16,412 nucleotides of DNA from assembly GCA_905192805.1 (NCBI GenBank), contig CAJJMF010000039.1, forward strand, positions 1-16,412, read 5' to 3'. This document shows, one piece after another, positions 6,716 to 14,312 of the stretch. The notes under the pieces are model-generated. The model saw only the letters and a list, made by a program, of their open reading frames with translations. It had not been told where the DNA came from and did not search any database. The translations under genes and the position numbers were made by a program. Positions within the stretch are counted from its first letter, which is position 1. Every line of letters begins with the position of its first letter. Source of the stretch: an uncultured Sutterella sp. GTDB lineage: Bacteria > Pseudomonadota > Gammaproteobacteria > Burkholderiales > Burkholderiaceae_F.

Positions 6716-8611
6716 ATGCACAGCAAAAGCTCACCACAGGAGATTCTAAAAAACACGTTTGGCTATGCTTGCTTCCGTGGTTTTCAGGAGCAAGTGATCG
6801 AAACGGTGGTGGCGGGGCACGATGCACTGGTTTTGATGCCTACGGGGGGTGGAAAAAGCCTGTGCTACCAAATTCCTGCGTTGCTTCGTGACGGAATGGC
6901 GGTGGTGGTCTCTCCGCTGATTGCCTTGATGCAGGACCAAGTCCAAGCGCTAGCCGATCTAGGCGTGCGTGTGGCCTGCCTTAATTCCAGTCAAAGCGCT
7001 GAAGAAAAGGCTGAAGTCAAGCAGAAGATTGTGCGTCAAGAGCTTGATATTCTCTACGTATCCCCTGAACGGATGGCATTGTCGAGCTTTCAAACCCTTT
7101 TAGATAGCGTCCCTATCTCACTTTTTGCGATTGATGAAGCGCATTGCGTGAGTGTCTGGGGCCATGACTTTCGGCCCGAGTACCAAGCGCTCGCTTGCCT
7201 GAAAACACGGTACCCCCAGGTTCCGCGCATTGCGCTTACGGCAACGGCCGATGAAAAAACACGTCAAGAAATTGCTTCGCTCTTACTCAATGAGCCCCAG
7301 CTATTCGTGGCGAGTTTTGATCGTCCCAACATTTTCTATGAGGTCGTTGAGAAAAAAGGGGACGGGATTCAACAACTGGTGCACTTTATTCAGCAGGAGC
7401 ATGCTCACGATGCAGGCATCGTTTATTGTATTGCTCGCGCCAGTGTGGAAAACGTAGCCAATCGTCTGACACAACAAGGAATCCCTGCATTACCCTACCA
7501 CGCAGGGTTAAGCGCTGAGGTGCGTGCAGAGCACCAAGAACGCTTTTTACGTGAAGAGGGGCTCGTGATGGTGGCCACGATCGCGTTTGGCATGGGAATT
7601 GACAAACCCAACGTGCGCTTTATTGCCCACCTTGATATACCACGATCGTTAGAGGGCTATTTTCAGGAAACTGGACGTGCAGGTCGAGATGGTTTACCCG
7701 CTGATGCATGGCTATGCTATGCCCAACACAATGTCCGGCAACAACGCTACCTCATTGAGACGAGCGAGGGCGATGAGCGCTATAAGGCGCTGAATCACCA
7801 AAAGCTGGATGCAATGATGGCGTTTATTGAGTGTCCAGGTTGCCGTCGGCAATATTTACTGTCGTATTTTGGGGAAACCATTGCGCCGTGTGGGCATTGC
7901 GATAACTGTGTGCATCCACCTAAGTTGCTCGATCGTACAACGGAAGCTCAGAAGTTGGTCTCATGCATTTACCGCGCACAACAAGCCAGTGGGTTTAACT
8001 TCGGGGTGGAGCATATTTTGGACATCTTATTAGGGCGTGAGTCGAGTCGTGTAAAACAGTACGCCCATCAGAATCTCTCGACCTGGGCCATTGGGGGCAA
8101 TATTCCCGAAGGTGAGTGGGGCAGCATTTTACGACAGCTCTTGGTGCATCATGTGGTCTGGATTGATGTTAACCAGCACAATGTCTTACGGCTGGGGGAT
8201 AACGCTAAAGCGCTTTTACGTGGTGAGCTTGCGATAAAAATTCCGTCACTTCGCTATGCACGACGTGTTGCGTCACACTCCAAGGCGAGTAAACCGATAC
8301 TCAATGAACGGGACAAGCTGTTTTTTGAGGTGTTACGCGCGTGGCGGACCGACATTGCCAATCGCTTAGGGCAAGCGCCTTATAAAGTGTTACCCGATTA
8401 CACCTTGCGCGAAATTGCTGTTCAGCGTCCTCAAACCGACGAAGCGCTACTTCGGATTTCAGGCATTGGTGAAACACGTGCAAAGAATTACGGTGAGGAT
8501 ATTCTGACCCTAGTTAACACGGAGGTCTTGGCGTATGAAAAAACGCTCGCACTGGAACCGTCCTTTCCTTCCGAGATTCCAGATCTGAGCGGACAAATCA
8601 CGCCATGGTAG
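6716..8611 (+). CDS. recQ: ATP-dependent DNA helicase RecQ
   Basis: A 3'-5' DNA helicase for recombination and replication repair, 631 residues against 609 in E. coli. Helicase core: Walker A PTGGGKS at 42-48, the DEAH box with CVSVWGHDFRPEY at 140-156, and motif VI QETGRAGRDG. Next come the zinc site (CRRQYLLSYFGE followed by CGHCDNC, four cysteines in the RecQ spacing) and the winged-helix RQC domain. A C-terminal HRDC domain is present (PILNERDKLFFEVLRAW through LLRISGIGETRAKNYGEDIL), so this is the full three-domain form. A short unconserved tail follows. The residue after Ser in the aromatic-rich loop is Val where E. coli has Gln. The ATG at 6716 fits the family N-terminus; its ribosome site is weak. 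The gene is expected to use its own promoter in the 55 bases after the sstT terminator, though none is obvious. Confidence 0.96.
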   Translation: MHSKSSPQEILKNTFGYACFRGFQEQVIETVVAGHDALVLMPTGGGKSLCYQIPALLRDGMAVVVSPLIALMQDQVQALADLGVRVACLNSSQSAEEKAEVKQKIVRQELDILYVSPERMALSSFQTLLDSVPISLFAIDEAHCVSVWGHDFRPEYQALACLKTRYPQVPRIALTATADEKTRQEIASLLLNEPQLFVASFDRPNIFYEVVEKKGDGIQQLVHFIQQEHAHDAGIVYCIARASVENVANRLTQQGIPALPYHAGLSAEVRAEHQERFLREEGLVMVATIAFGMGIDKPNVRFIAHLDIPRSLEGYFQETGRAGRDGLPADAWLCYAQHNVRQQRYLIETSEGDERYKALNHQKLDAMMAFIECPGCRRQYLLSYFGETIAPCGHCDNCVHPPKLLDRTTEAQKLVSCIYRAQQASGFNFGVEHILDILLGRESSRVKQYAHQNLSTWAIGGNIPEGEWGSILRQLLVHHVVWIDVNQHNVLRLGDNAKALLRGELAIKIPSLRYARRVASHSKASKPILNERDKLFFEVLRAWRTDIANRLGQAPYKVLPDYTLREIAVQRPQTDEALLRISGIGETRAKNYGEDILTLVNTEVLAYEKTLALEPSFPSEIPDLSGQITPW

Positions 8612-8616
8612 ACAAG

Positions 8617-8650
8617 AAAAACGGAGTCAAAAGGTTGGTTTGACTCCGTT
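8617..8650 (-). terminator. terminator between convergent recQ and the SDR gene
   Basis: A perfect 12-pair stem (AACGGAGTCAAA against TTTGACTCCGTT) with a 7-base loop. The run of five T is on the minus strand, so it ends the SDR transcript. The stem could also slow polymerase coming from recQ, but no T run follows on that side. Confidence 0.85.
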
Positions 8651-8662
8651 GGTCTAGCGTAA

Positions 8663-9439
8663 TTAGTTTTTATCGGCCAGTCGAGGTTTTTGTTTGCGAT
8701 TGGCCGTTACTTTATCAAAAAGGGCATTGGGTAATAGTCGCAAGATTTTCGCGAGAATTCCCATTTGCCAAGGGATCACACGATAGGTGGTGCGACTCAA
8801 AATGGCGGGAACCGCATCACGCGCGAATTCTTCAGGAGTTTGTGCAAACGGCATCTTATAGGGATTTTTGGCTGTCAATGCGGTTTTGACAAATCCTGGG
8901 CAAATGGTCTGCACGAGGACATCTGACTTTTTCAATTCCACACGCAAGCTTTCACAATACGTGATTACGGCCGATTTGGAAGCGCAGTACGCTTCCGACC
9001 CAGGTAAACCACGAATGCCGGCTACTGATCCAATCCCGACGAGCTGGCCTGCGCGTCGGGCCTTCATACTTGCAATAAACGGATGGAAGGTGTAGGCCAT
9101 AGCGAAGACATTGGTTTTGTAGATTTGTTCCAGTACGGCTAAATCTTCAAAATACTCCGTTTTGACTCCGTGAGAAATCCCCGCATTAGCAATGACGATA
9201 TCAGCCTCACCAATACGCTGGGTAAATTCGCGGGCGACACGCACCATATCGTCTTTATTGGTCACATCGGCCAAAAAGACTTGGTGACGATCAGGGTTTT
9301 CGAGTGTTTGGCGTGCTGCGTTGAGCTTAGTGAGGTCACGAGCGACGAGTCCGACCGTTGCTCCTCGACGGGCAAATTCTTGAGCCATGGCTAGGCCTAT
9401 TCCACTCGAGGCCCCAGTGATAAAAACGTTGAGTTGCAT
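8663..9439 (-). CDS. short-chain dehydrogenase/reductase (SDR), substrate unknown
   Basis: Classical SDR oxidoreductase of 258 residues. The cofactor loop TGASSGIG is at 8-15 and ANAG at 84-87. The catalytic set is N110, S138, Y151 and K155 (YCASK). Arg34 after the second strand suggests NADP(H). The C-terminal part (SRTTYRVIPWQMGILAKIL) resembles a membrane-leaning subgroup often annotated as short-chain dehydrogenases downstream of dsbA in Burkholderiales; the substrate is not known to me. The ATG at 9439 is required to keep the first beta strand, yet no ribosome site precedes it. The dsbA terminator ends only about 14 bases upstream, so its promoter would have to lie within or before dsbA, or expression depends on readthrough. 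Confidence 0.9.
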   Translation of the reverse strand: MQLNVFITGASSGIGLAMAQEFARRGATVGLVARDLTKLNAARQTLENPDRHQVFLADVTNKDDMVRVAREFTQRIGEADIVIANAGISHGVKTEYFEDLAVLEQIYKTNVFAMAYTFHPFIASMKARRAGQLVGIGSVAGIRGLPGSEAYCASKSAVITYCESLRVELKKSDVLVQTICPGFVKTALTAKNPYKMPFAQTPEEFARDAVPAILSRTTYRVIPWQMGILAKILRLLPNALFDKVTANRKQKPRLADKN

Positions 9440-9453
9440 GTGCTAAGTCAGAT

Positions 9454-9492
9454 AAAAACGAACGGTGGGAGTAGTGTTACCCCCACCGTTTG
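9454..9492 (-). terminator. intrinsic terminator of dsbA
   Basis: Read on the minus strand: an 11-pair stem including one G-T pair (CAAACGGTGGG against CCCACCGTTCG), a 12-base loop, then TTTTT. It lies 20 bases after the dsbA stop and immediately before the SDR start codon, so SDR is at most partly cotranscribed with dsbA. Confidence 0.8.
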
Positions 9493-9511
9493 AAGGGTGA
9501 GATTGGCGTTA

Positions 9512-10153
9512 TTAGCCCTTGCGGGACTGGCGAACTTGGTCGATCAAGTAGTTAAGCGCATCGGGCATAGCATTGCGCGAGCCTACTAAATGCGGCCCCG
9601 TCGTAAAGCGTCCTGCTACGCCGACCATCGGTGTGGAGTCGATGCCGTAGGCTTGCCAGAGCTGGAACGCCACGCGATTGCGGTTTTGCACACCAAACGA
9701 GCGAACCGTGGCTTTCCATTTTTCGGCGCCCACGCCGTTTTTAACCATAAAGTCCAAAATATCATTGGCGGCACTATCAGCGTTGTAGCTGTGCGTCTGA
9801 TAAATCACGCTTTCAAAGAAAGGACGGCTCAACTTGTCAAGCAAACCTAAGGCTTCAAGGGCGTAGTAGGTTTCCGAGAACGGGAAGTATTTCGGTTGCC
9901 AAGCGACAGGGCAACGCGTCACTTCAACGTCTGCGGGAACGGTTTTCATCCACTCTTCGAGCGTTGGTTCAAAATTTAAGCAGTGCGGGCACGTATAGGC
10001 AAAAAAGGCAATAACTTGAATCTTATTGGGATCCGAAGCTACCGGGGGATTAAGTACAAGATACTGCTGACCCGGGGTATAGCTGGGTGCACCGAAGCTA
10101 GGCGAAGCGGCTAAAAGGGCTCCTGCCCCCAGTAATGCACGACGAGTAATCAT
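9512..10153 (-). CDS. dsbA: periplasmic thiol:disulfide interchange protein, DsbA family
   Basis: Thioredoxin-fold oxidase that introduces disulfide bonds into exported proteins; 213 residues. The active site is C55-P-H-C58, as in E. coli DsbA, with the cis-proline loop S-T-P at 173-175. The N-terminus is a signal peptide (TRRALLGAGALLAASPSFGA) with probable cleavage after residue 22; its twin arginine (R4-R5) hints at Tat export. After the fold's first strand comes the helical insert (PFSETYYALEALGLLDKL) typical of the family. The ATG is supported by AAGGA 8 bases upstream. It sits 68 bases downstream of the SPOR gene without a terminator between them, and has its own terminator after it. 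The electron acceptor would be DsbB, not seen here. A close paralogue such as DsbL cannot be excluded. Confidence 0.92.
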   Translation of the reverse strand: MITRRALLGAGALLAASPSFGAPSYTPGQQYLVLNPPVASDPNKIQVIAFFAYTCPHCLNFEPTLEEWMKTVPADVEVTRCPVAWQPKYFPFSETYYALEALGLLDKLSRPFFESVIYQTHSYNADSAANDILDFMVKNGVGAEKWKATVRSFGVQNRNRVAFQLWQAYGIDSTPMVGVAGRFTTGPHLVGSRNAMPDALNYLIDQVRQSRKG

Positions 10154-10221
10154 GATGAACGTCCTTCAAGAAAGATTATTTATTGATGCCAGAGGGTATA
10201 AGAAGTAAACACGGTTAAGCT

Positions 10222-10839
10222 TTAATTTTGCTTAATGAGCGTAGACTGAATACCTTGATCGTTGAGCATATTTTGGATCTCAACGGCACTGTTACGATCG
10301 TCAAAGGGGCCAATACGGACTCGCCAAATATTGCCTGCTTGTTGAAGCTGAGCTTCAACTGCACGCATAGCTAAGTCTGCTTGACGTTCTTCTGCTTGTT
10401 TTTGTGAACGGAATGCCCCAGCCTGTACCCAGTAAGAAACAACAGTGACATTCCCTGGCTGAGCAGCCTTGCCTTGTTCGTCTCGTTGGGGCTGGTTATC
10501 CGCAGAGGCGGTGTTGGCAGCGGTTGCCGTGTTGGGTGTGCTGTTCACGACAGGAGCCGGAGCACTTGTCGTCGTATTGGCAGTTACCGTGGCTACGGTA
10601 CCTGCTTCAGGGGCAGGAGCCGTTTCGGGTGTCGACGCAGCATTTAAGGCCTTATTGGGATCGACATTTCCCGCCAGTTCTTTCGCAGGATCCACGTCTG
10701 CTGTGACCTTTTGTACTTTTTCGACAAAAGGCACAGGAGAATTCAGCGTATAGTAGGCTACCCCTGCGGCAACGGCTAAGCCAAAAATGATGCCGAAGAG
10801 AAAGCCACCAAAGCCAGTAGAAAAACGAGATTGAGACAC
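10222..10839 (-). CDS. FtsN-like SPOR-domain membrane protein
   Basis: Predicted bitopic inner-membrane protein of 205 residues with its C-terminus in the periplasm. A short cytoplasmic N-terminus is followed by one transmembrane helix (about 12-31, GFLFGIIFGLAVAAGVAYY). A long linker rich in Ala, Pro, Thr and Asn runs to about residue 130, and a SPOR domain fills the rest (YWVQAGAFRSQKQAEE through WRVRIGPFDDRNSA). SPOR domains bind denuded peptidoglycan at division sites, so a role like FtsN in cell division is likely, though the length alone does not prove it. The start codon is GTG, supported by GGAG 8 bases upstream. The gap to argS is 21 bases, so the two are almost certainly cotranscribed. 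The linker's low-complexity base pattern also creates spurious frames on the plus strand. Confidence 0.88.
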   Translation of the reverse strand: MSQSRFSTGFGGFLFGIIFGLAVAAGVAYYTLNSPVPFVEKVQKVTADVDPAKELAGNVDPNKALNAASTPETAPAPEAGTVATVTANTTTSAPAPVVNSTPNTATAANTASADNQPQRDEQGKAAQPGNVTVVSYWVQAGAFRSQKQAEERQADLAMRAVEAQLQQAGNIWRVRIGPFDDRNSAVEIQNMLNDQGIQSTLIKQN

Positions 10840-10860
10840 AGCACACTCTCCACAAAGGAA

Positions 10861-12600
10861 TTATTCGTCACGCTTGGCCATAAACTCTGGAGCACTGACG
10901 CCCAAGAGCGTTAACCCATTGGCTAACACTTGACGGGTTGCTGCAAGGAGTGCTAAGCGGGCATTACGTTCTTTGTCATCATCACCAAGAATGCGTTCGG
11001 CGTTGTAGAAGGAATGGAATTGACTTGCCAAATCCTTCAAGTAATAGCATAGCGTATGCGGGGCATGATCATTGGCAGCCTGCGTCAATAACGACGGGTA
11101 TTCAGCAAGCTTGTTGATCAATAAGCCAGCGGTTTCACCCGTTAACGGACTCAGATCGGTGTTTAAAAATTCGTCCGTGGTGGGGATACGGTAACCCTGT
11201 TTTTGTGCATTCGCAAATACCGAGCAAATGCGGGCATGCGCATATTGGAGATAGTAGACCGGATTTTCGTCGCTCTTTTCCTGAGCCAAATTAATATCAA
11301 AAACAAATTCAGCGTCGGCTTTACGGTTCACGAGGAAGAAGCGAGCCGCATCACGTCCAGCCATATCAACGAGGTCACGCAACGTGACATAGTTCCCCGA
11401 ACGTTTGGACATTTTCACTGGTTCGCCGTCTTTCACGACAGAGAGCATCTTATGCAAGATGTAGTCGGGGAAGGTGGTCGGGATCGTTTTACCGAGAACC
11501 TTCGCACAACACTGGATACCGCAGCGCACACGAGCGACGGTGCCATGGTGATCCGACCCTTGAATATTGATGGCTTTCGTGAAACCACGTTCAAATTTAG
11601 CCATGTGGTAGGCCACATCGGGTACGAAATAGGTGAAGGTGCCATCGGTCTTACGCATCACACGATCTTTGTCGTCGTGCACACCCAATGCTTCACAGGC
11701 TGTGGTGTTGAGCCAAAGGGCGCCATCTTTTTCGTAGGTATACCCCGACTCAATCATTTCGGCGACTGCGCGTTCTACGCGGCCAGAGGTGTAAAGCGAA
11801 CTTTCGAGATAGAAGTTATCAAAACGAACGCCGAGTTGCGCCAAGTCATCGTCTTGTTCGTTGCGTAAGTAGGCCACGCCATAACGACGTAAGAGGTCGA
11901 TGTCGTTGATGTCGCCTGTGGATTCCACGATGTCACCGTTGTGACAATGCACGGGCTTACCTGCTAAGAAATCTTGAGCAATGGCGACAATATATTCCCC
12001 GTGATAGGCGTCTTCGGGTAATTCAATGGCGTCGCCCTTTAACTGACGAGCGCGTAACTGAATGGACTTAGCTAAATTGCTAATCTGTACCCCGGCATCG
12101 TTGTAGTAAAACTCGCGGGTGACAGACCAGCCCTGTGTTGCCAGCAGGTTACCCAAAATATCGCCCAATGCGCCTTGGCGAGCATGCCCTAAATGCAGAG
12201 GCCCAGTCGGGTTAGCCGACACAAACTCGAGTAACACGGATTCACCTTTGTGGGAATCGTTATACCCAAACAAGGAACCTTTCTGGAGAATGTCACGGAT
12301 GGTGCTAAAGCGCGCGTCGTCATTGAGGTAGAAGTTAATAAATCCCGGCCCAGCAATTTCAATTTGCTTGAAGAGATTGGAGGCTTTCGGATTGGCTTTA
12401 ATTAACTCGACTAATGACTCAGCAATATCGCGAGGTTTTTTCTTTAAAACACGAGCCAATTGCATGGCAACTGTGCAAGCGATATCACCGTGCTCGGCGC
12501 TTTTAGGGCGTTCGAGTACGACATTGACATCGGTGACATTGAGCGTTTGAAGCGCCTCATTGATCAAGGAGGCAACGGTCTCTTGTTGTTGAGCTAGCAT
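10861..12600 (-). CDS. argS: arginyl-tRNA synthetase
   Basis: Class I aminoacyl-tRNA synthetase that charges tRNA-Arg; 579 residues from the ATG at 12600, the usual length. In order: the N-terminal Add-1 domain (to about 110), which recognises the tRNA; the catalytic fold with FVSANPTGPLHLGHARQG (HLGH at 136-139); the KMSKR loop near 395 (VKMSKRSGNYVTLRDL); and the C-terminal DALR anticodon-binding domain ending GVSAPEFMAKRDE. The frame extends six codons further to a TTG at 12618, but the ATG gives the family-like start MLAQQQETVASL. Neither start has a Shine-Dalgarno site: the bases before the ATG are a T run and CACC. A TATCAT at 12623-12618 could be a -10 element, which would leave a leader of only about ten bases. 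First gene of the argS-SPOR-dsbA group. Confidence 0.96.
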   Translation of the reverse strand: MLAQQQETVASLINEALQTLNVTDVNVVLERPKSAEHGDIACTVAMQLARVLKKKPRDIAESLVELIKANPKASNLFKQIEIAGPGFINFYLNDDARFSTIRDILQKGSLFGYNDSHKGESVLLEFVSANPTGPLHLGHARQGALGDILGNLLATQGWSVTREFYYNDAGVQISNLAKSIQLRARQLKGDAIELPEDAYHGEYIVAIAQDFLAGKPVHCHNGDIVESTGDINDIDLLRRYGVAYLRNEQDDDLAQLGVRFDNFYLESSLYTSGRVERAVAEMIESGYTYEKDGALWLNTTACEALGVHDDKDRVMRKTDGTFTYFVPDVAYHMAKFERGFTKAINIQGSDHHGTVARVRCGIQCCAKVLGKTIPTTFPDYILHKMLSVVKDGEPVKMSKRSGNYVTLRDLVDMAGRDAARFFLVNRKADAEFVFDINLAQEKSDENPVYYLQYAHARICSVFANAQKQGYRIPTTDEFLNTDLSPLTGETAGLLINKLAEYPSLLTQAANDHAPHTLCYYLKDLASQFHSFYNAERILGDDDKERNARLALLAATRQVLANGLTLLGVSAPEFMAKRDE

Positions 12601-12704
12601 AGGTGAAAAAAATAGCAATGATATATAGAGTCGACTGCTAACAGTTTACCCATCTCGGGGCAAACTGAGAGTATGAAGGCTTGAAATTCGATAAGCAAAT
12701 GTTT

Positions 12705-12733
12705 CGACCCGTTGCCACGGGGTCAACGGGTCG
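12705..12733. repeat. perfect inverted repeat between folE2 and argS
   Basis: CGACCCGTTG, 9 bases, CAACGGGTCG: 10 exact, GC-rich pairs, 38 bases past the folE2 stop. An alternative smaller hairpin (CCCGT, TGCC, ACGGG) uses part of the same sequence. No T run follows on either strand, so it is not a standard terminator. It may stabilise the folE2 mRNA end, act as a factor-dependent stop, or be an operator. Confidence 0.55.
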
Positions 12734-12771
12734 ACAGTATAAGCGTTTATAACACGAAACGACGACAGTTG

Positions 12772-13566
12772 TTAGCGTTTGTCGTGTTCAATCCAGCCAA
12801 ATGCTGAGTGATTGTGGATGGATTCAAAGTTTTCCGCCTGAACGCGGTAGGCAAGCACGCGATCGTCAGTATTGAGTGCTTTGGCCATATCACGGATGAT
12901 ATCTTCTACAAACTTGGGGTGTTCGTAGGCGTATTCCGTGACGTATTTTTCGTCTGCACGTTTCAAGCGAGCCCATAACTGGCACGAGGCCGAGTTTTCA
13001 CTGATGCTAATTTGATCCTCAAGGGACATGTCCGACTTGAGAATGAGTGAGCTTGTTAAGTGCGAACGTTGATTGTGTGCACCGTACTTGGAGATTTCTT
13101 TGGAGCACGGGCATAAGCTGGTCACCGGAGTGATCGTTTCTTGACGAACTTCGGTGGTGCCGTTTTCCGTGTTGGCAATCCAGGCAGCCTCATAATTCAT
13201 AAGACTCGTGAATCCACTGACGGGAGCAGTTTTCTTCACAAAGAAGGGAAAACGCATTTCAATCGTGCCCGATGTGGCCCCCAGCTGCTCTAACATTTTG
13301 TCCATGAGATCATGAATGGCTGCACGATCAAAAGCGCCTTCGTACTCTTCAATGAGGGCAATGAAGCGCGACATGTGCGTGCCTTTTTGATCAGCCGGTA
13401 ATGCCACCGTCATGGTTAACTTCGCAATGGTCGGTTGCACACCATTGCGGGATTTCACAGTAATAGGCAAGGTGACATCGCGAATACCCACGCGCGTAAT
13501 CGCAATGTTACGCTGGTCGTGAGATGACTGGACGTCAGGAAGGTTCATTTTCGAATTGTTTTCCAT
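12772..13566 (-). CDS. folE2: GTP cyclohydrolase FolE2 (type IB)
   Basis: Converts GTP to 7,8-dihydroneopterin triphosphate, the first step of folate synthesis and also used for queuosine precursors; cytoplasmic, 264 residues. The family signatures are MPDVQ-like NLPDVQSS at the start, the stretch LPADQKGTHMSRF, and SLCPCSKEISKYGAHNQRS, which holds the catalytic/metal cysteine (C154, second of the CPC pair). The conserved histidines and glutamates follow toward ENFESIHNHSAFGW at the C-terminus. FolE2 can work with metals other than zinc, and in several bacteria a FolE2 copy is induced by zinc shortage; no clear Zur box is visible here. The ATG at 13566 is chosen with GAAAG close upstream; a second in-frame ATG lies at 13548. 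A hairpin sits directly before the ribosome site. Whether a zinc-dependent folE exists elsewhere is unknown. Confidence 0.95.
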   Translation of the reverse strand: MENNSKMNLPDVQSSHDQRNIAITRVGIRDVTLPITVKSRNGVQPTIAKLTMTVALPADQKGTHMSRFIALIEEYEGAFDRAAIHDLMDKMLEQLGATSGTIEMRFPFFVKKTAPVSGFTSLMNYEAAWIANTENGTTEVRQETITPVTSLCPCSKEISKYGAHNQRSHLTSSLILKSDMSLEDQISISENSASCQLWARLKRADEKYVTEYAYEHPKFVEDIIRDMAKALNTDDRVLAYRVQAENFESIHNHSAFGWIEHDKR

Positions 13567-13576
13567 ATTCTTTCAT

Positions 13577-13607
13577 CATCCGTGCCTCTTGTAGTAAAGG
13601 ACGGATG
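13577..13607 (-). promoter_or_regulatory. hairpin in the folE2 leader
   Basis: On the minus strand CATCCGT-CCT, a 10-base loop, AGG-C-ACGGATG: ten pairs interrupted by one bulged C. It ends 10 bases before the folE2 ATG, just short of the probable ribosome site. It could affect translation initiation or mRNA stability. It does not match the preQ1 or THF riboswitch patterns I know. Confidence 0.4.
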
Positions 13608-13617
13608 TCAGTAAAAA

Positions 13618-13627
13618 GTAACGTTAC
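13618..13627. promoter_or_regulatory. GTAACGTTAC palindrome in the probable folE2 promoter
   Basis: A gapless 10-base palindrome 52 bases upstream of the folE2 start. On the minus strand it falls between TTTCAA and TTTACT, spaced 17 bases, which could be a weak -35/-10 pair. A repressor site is possible; both promoter and operator are weakly supported. Confidence 0.25.
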
Positions 13628-13936
13628 AAGATTTGAAAGTACTACCGAATCAACGTCTCACGAGAAGAGCGCCACAAAGCACTCGAAAAGATATTCTTGA
13701 GACAATCGGTTTTAGAGTTGGACAATATCTTACAAAAAGCGAGACGAGTTATGTGAAAATTCAAAGGTAAGAGAACGCAAATGCCTCATTTCGCTCGTTA
13801 CAATGCCAGTAAGCACACTCGAATTGCCCATCCTGTAAACAAGAGATGGGATAAGGATAACCCCTAAAGTAAAGCGTGATTGTAAGGTTTTTTGAGCAGG
13901 GCTTGTTGCGTAGGCAAGGAGAAAATAAAAAATACT

Positions 13937-14308
13937 ATGTCAAAAGTTGATTTTCGCTATATCGTGTCCAATTTGTTGGGTAGTGCGATCAATTTGATAC
14001 TGGTTGTCGTAGCCTTTGTCGTCGCGATTGCCATTATTTCCCCGATTATTCTGTTTATTGTGATCCCCGGGTTGGTGTACGCAGGCTGGCAGTACTATAA
14101 ATTGAAAAAACAAGGTCAAGCCTCGCAAGAGTGGCCTGGCTTTGGACAACGTACTTCCTCAGGGCAGCCGTGGACACAACACCCGAATGCGTCCACTTCC
14201 GCTCAACAAGAAAAGGAAGAGCTACTGCAATATCGTGCTCAGGTCCGACGTGAGGCCGAAGACATCGAAGCAGTGGATGTGAAATCTAACGATCAGTCAT
14301 CGAAATAA
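13937..14308 (+). CDS. small membrane protein of unknown function
   Basis: A 123-residue product I do not recognise. A short polar start (MSKVDFRYIVSN) leads into about 40 strongly hydrophobic residues (about 12-52, NLLGSAINLILVVVAFVV onward), enough for one long or two short transmembrane helices. Aromatic and basic residues (GWQYYKLKK) close the membrane part. The remainder is polar: a Gly/Ser/Gln/Pro-rich linker, then a charged Glu/Arg/Gln stretch (about 85-110) that may be helical. The frame opens at a TTG (13892), but the ATG at 13937 is preferred; GGAG lies 15 bases before it, further than usual. A terminator follows the stop. Codon use looks like the neighbours'. It is divergent from folE2 and convergent with the cardiolipin synthase gene, so it is a single-gene unit. 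Confidence 0.7.
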   Translation: MSKVDFRYIVSNLLGSAINLILVVVAFVVAIAIISPIILFIVIPGLVYAGWQYYKLKKQGQASQEWPGFGQRTSSGQPWTQHPNASTSAQQEKEELLQYRAQVRREAEDIEAVDVKSNDQSSK

Positions 14309-14312
14309 TGAC

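Larger units (their letters stand above)
13567..13936. other. gene-poor region upstream of folE2 and of the small membrane protein
   Basis: A 370-base divergent region. Near folE2 it holds a hairpin (13577-13607) and GTAACGTTAC (13618-13627). Further along there is a loose inverted repeat, AAGATATT (13688-13695) with AATATCTT (13724-13731), and a small hairpin, CCCATC/GATGGG (13827-13850). A 28-codon plus-strand frame (13781-13867) has a basic product and a possible weak ribosome site; it is only a candidate. I recognise no known riboswitch or small RNA. Confidence 0.5.

Noticed and set aside
11203..11868. 221-codon plus-strand frame opposite argS
   Set aside because: Antisense shadow of the argS catalytic domain; no conserved motif seen.
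13605..13700. 31-codon plus-strand frame starting at the end of the folE2 leader hairpin
   Set aside because: AAGGA lies only a few bases before its ATG, and the product is Ser/Thr/Lys-rich without recognisable pattern. Its start is inside a palindrome antisense to the folE2 leader, so chance is more likely.
13827..13870. Hairpin CCCATC/GATGGG as a terminator or riboswitch
   Set aside because: Only six pairs, no T run, and no match to a riboswitch consensus I know.
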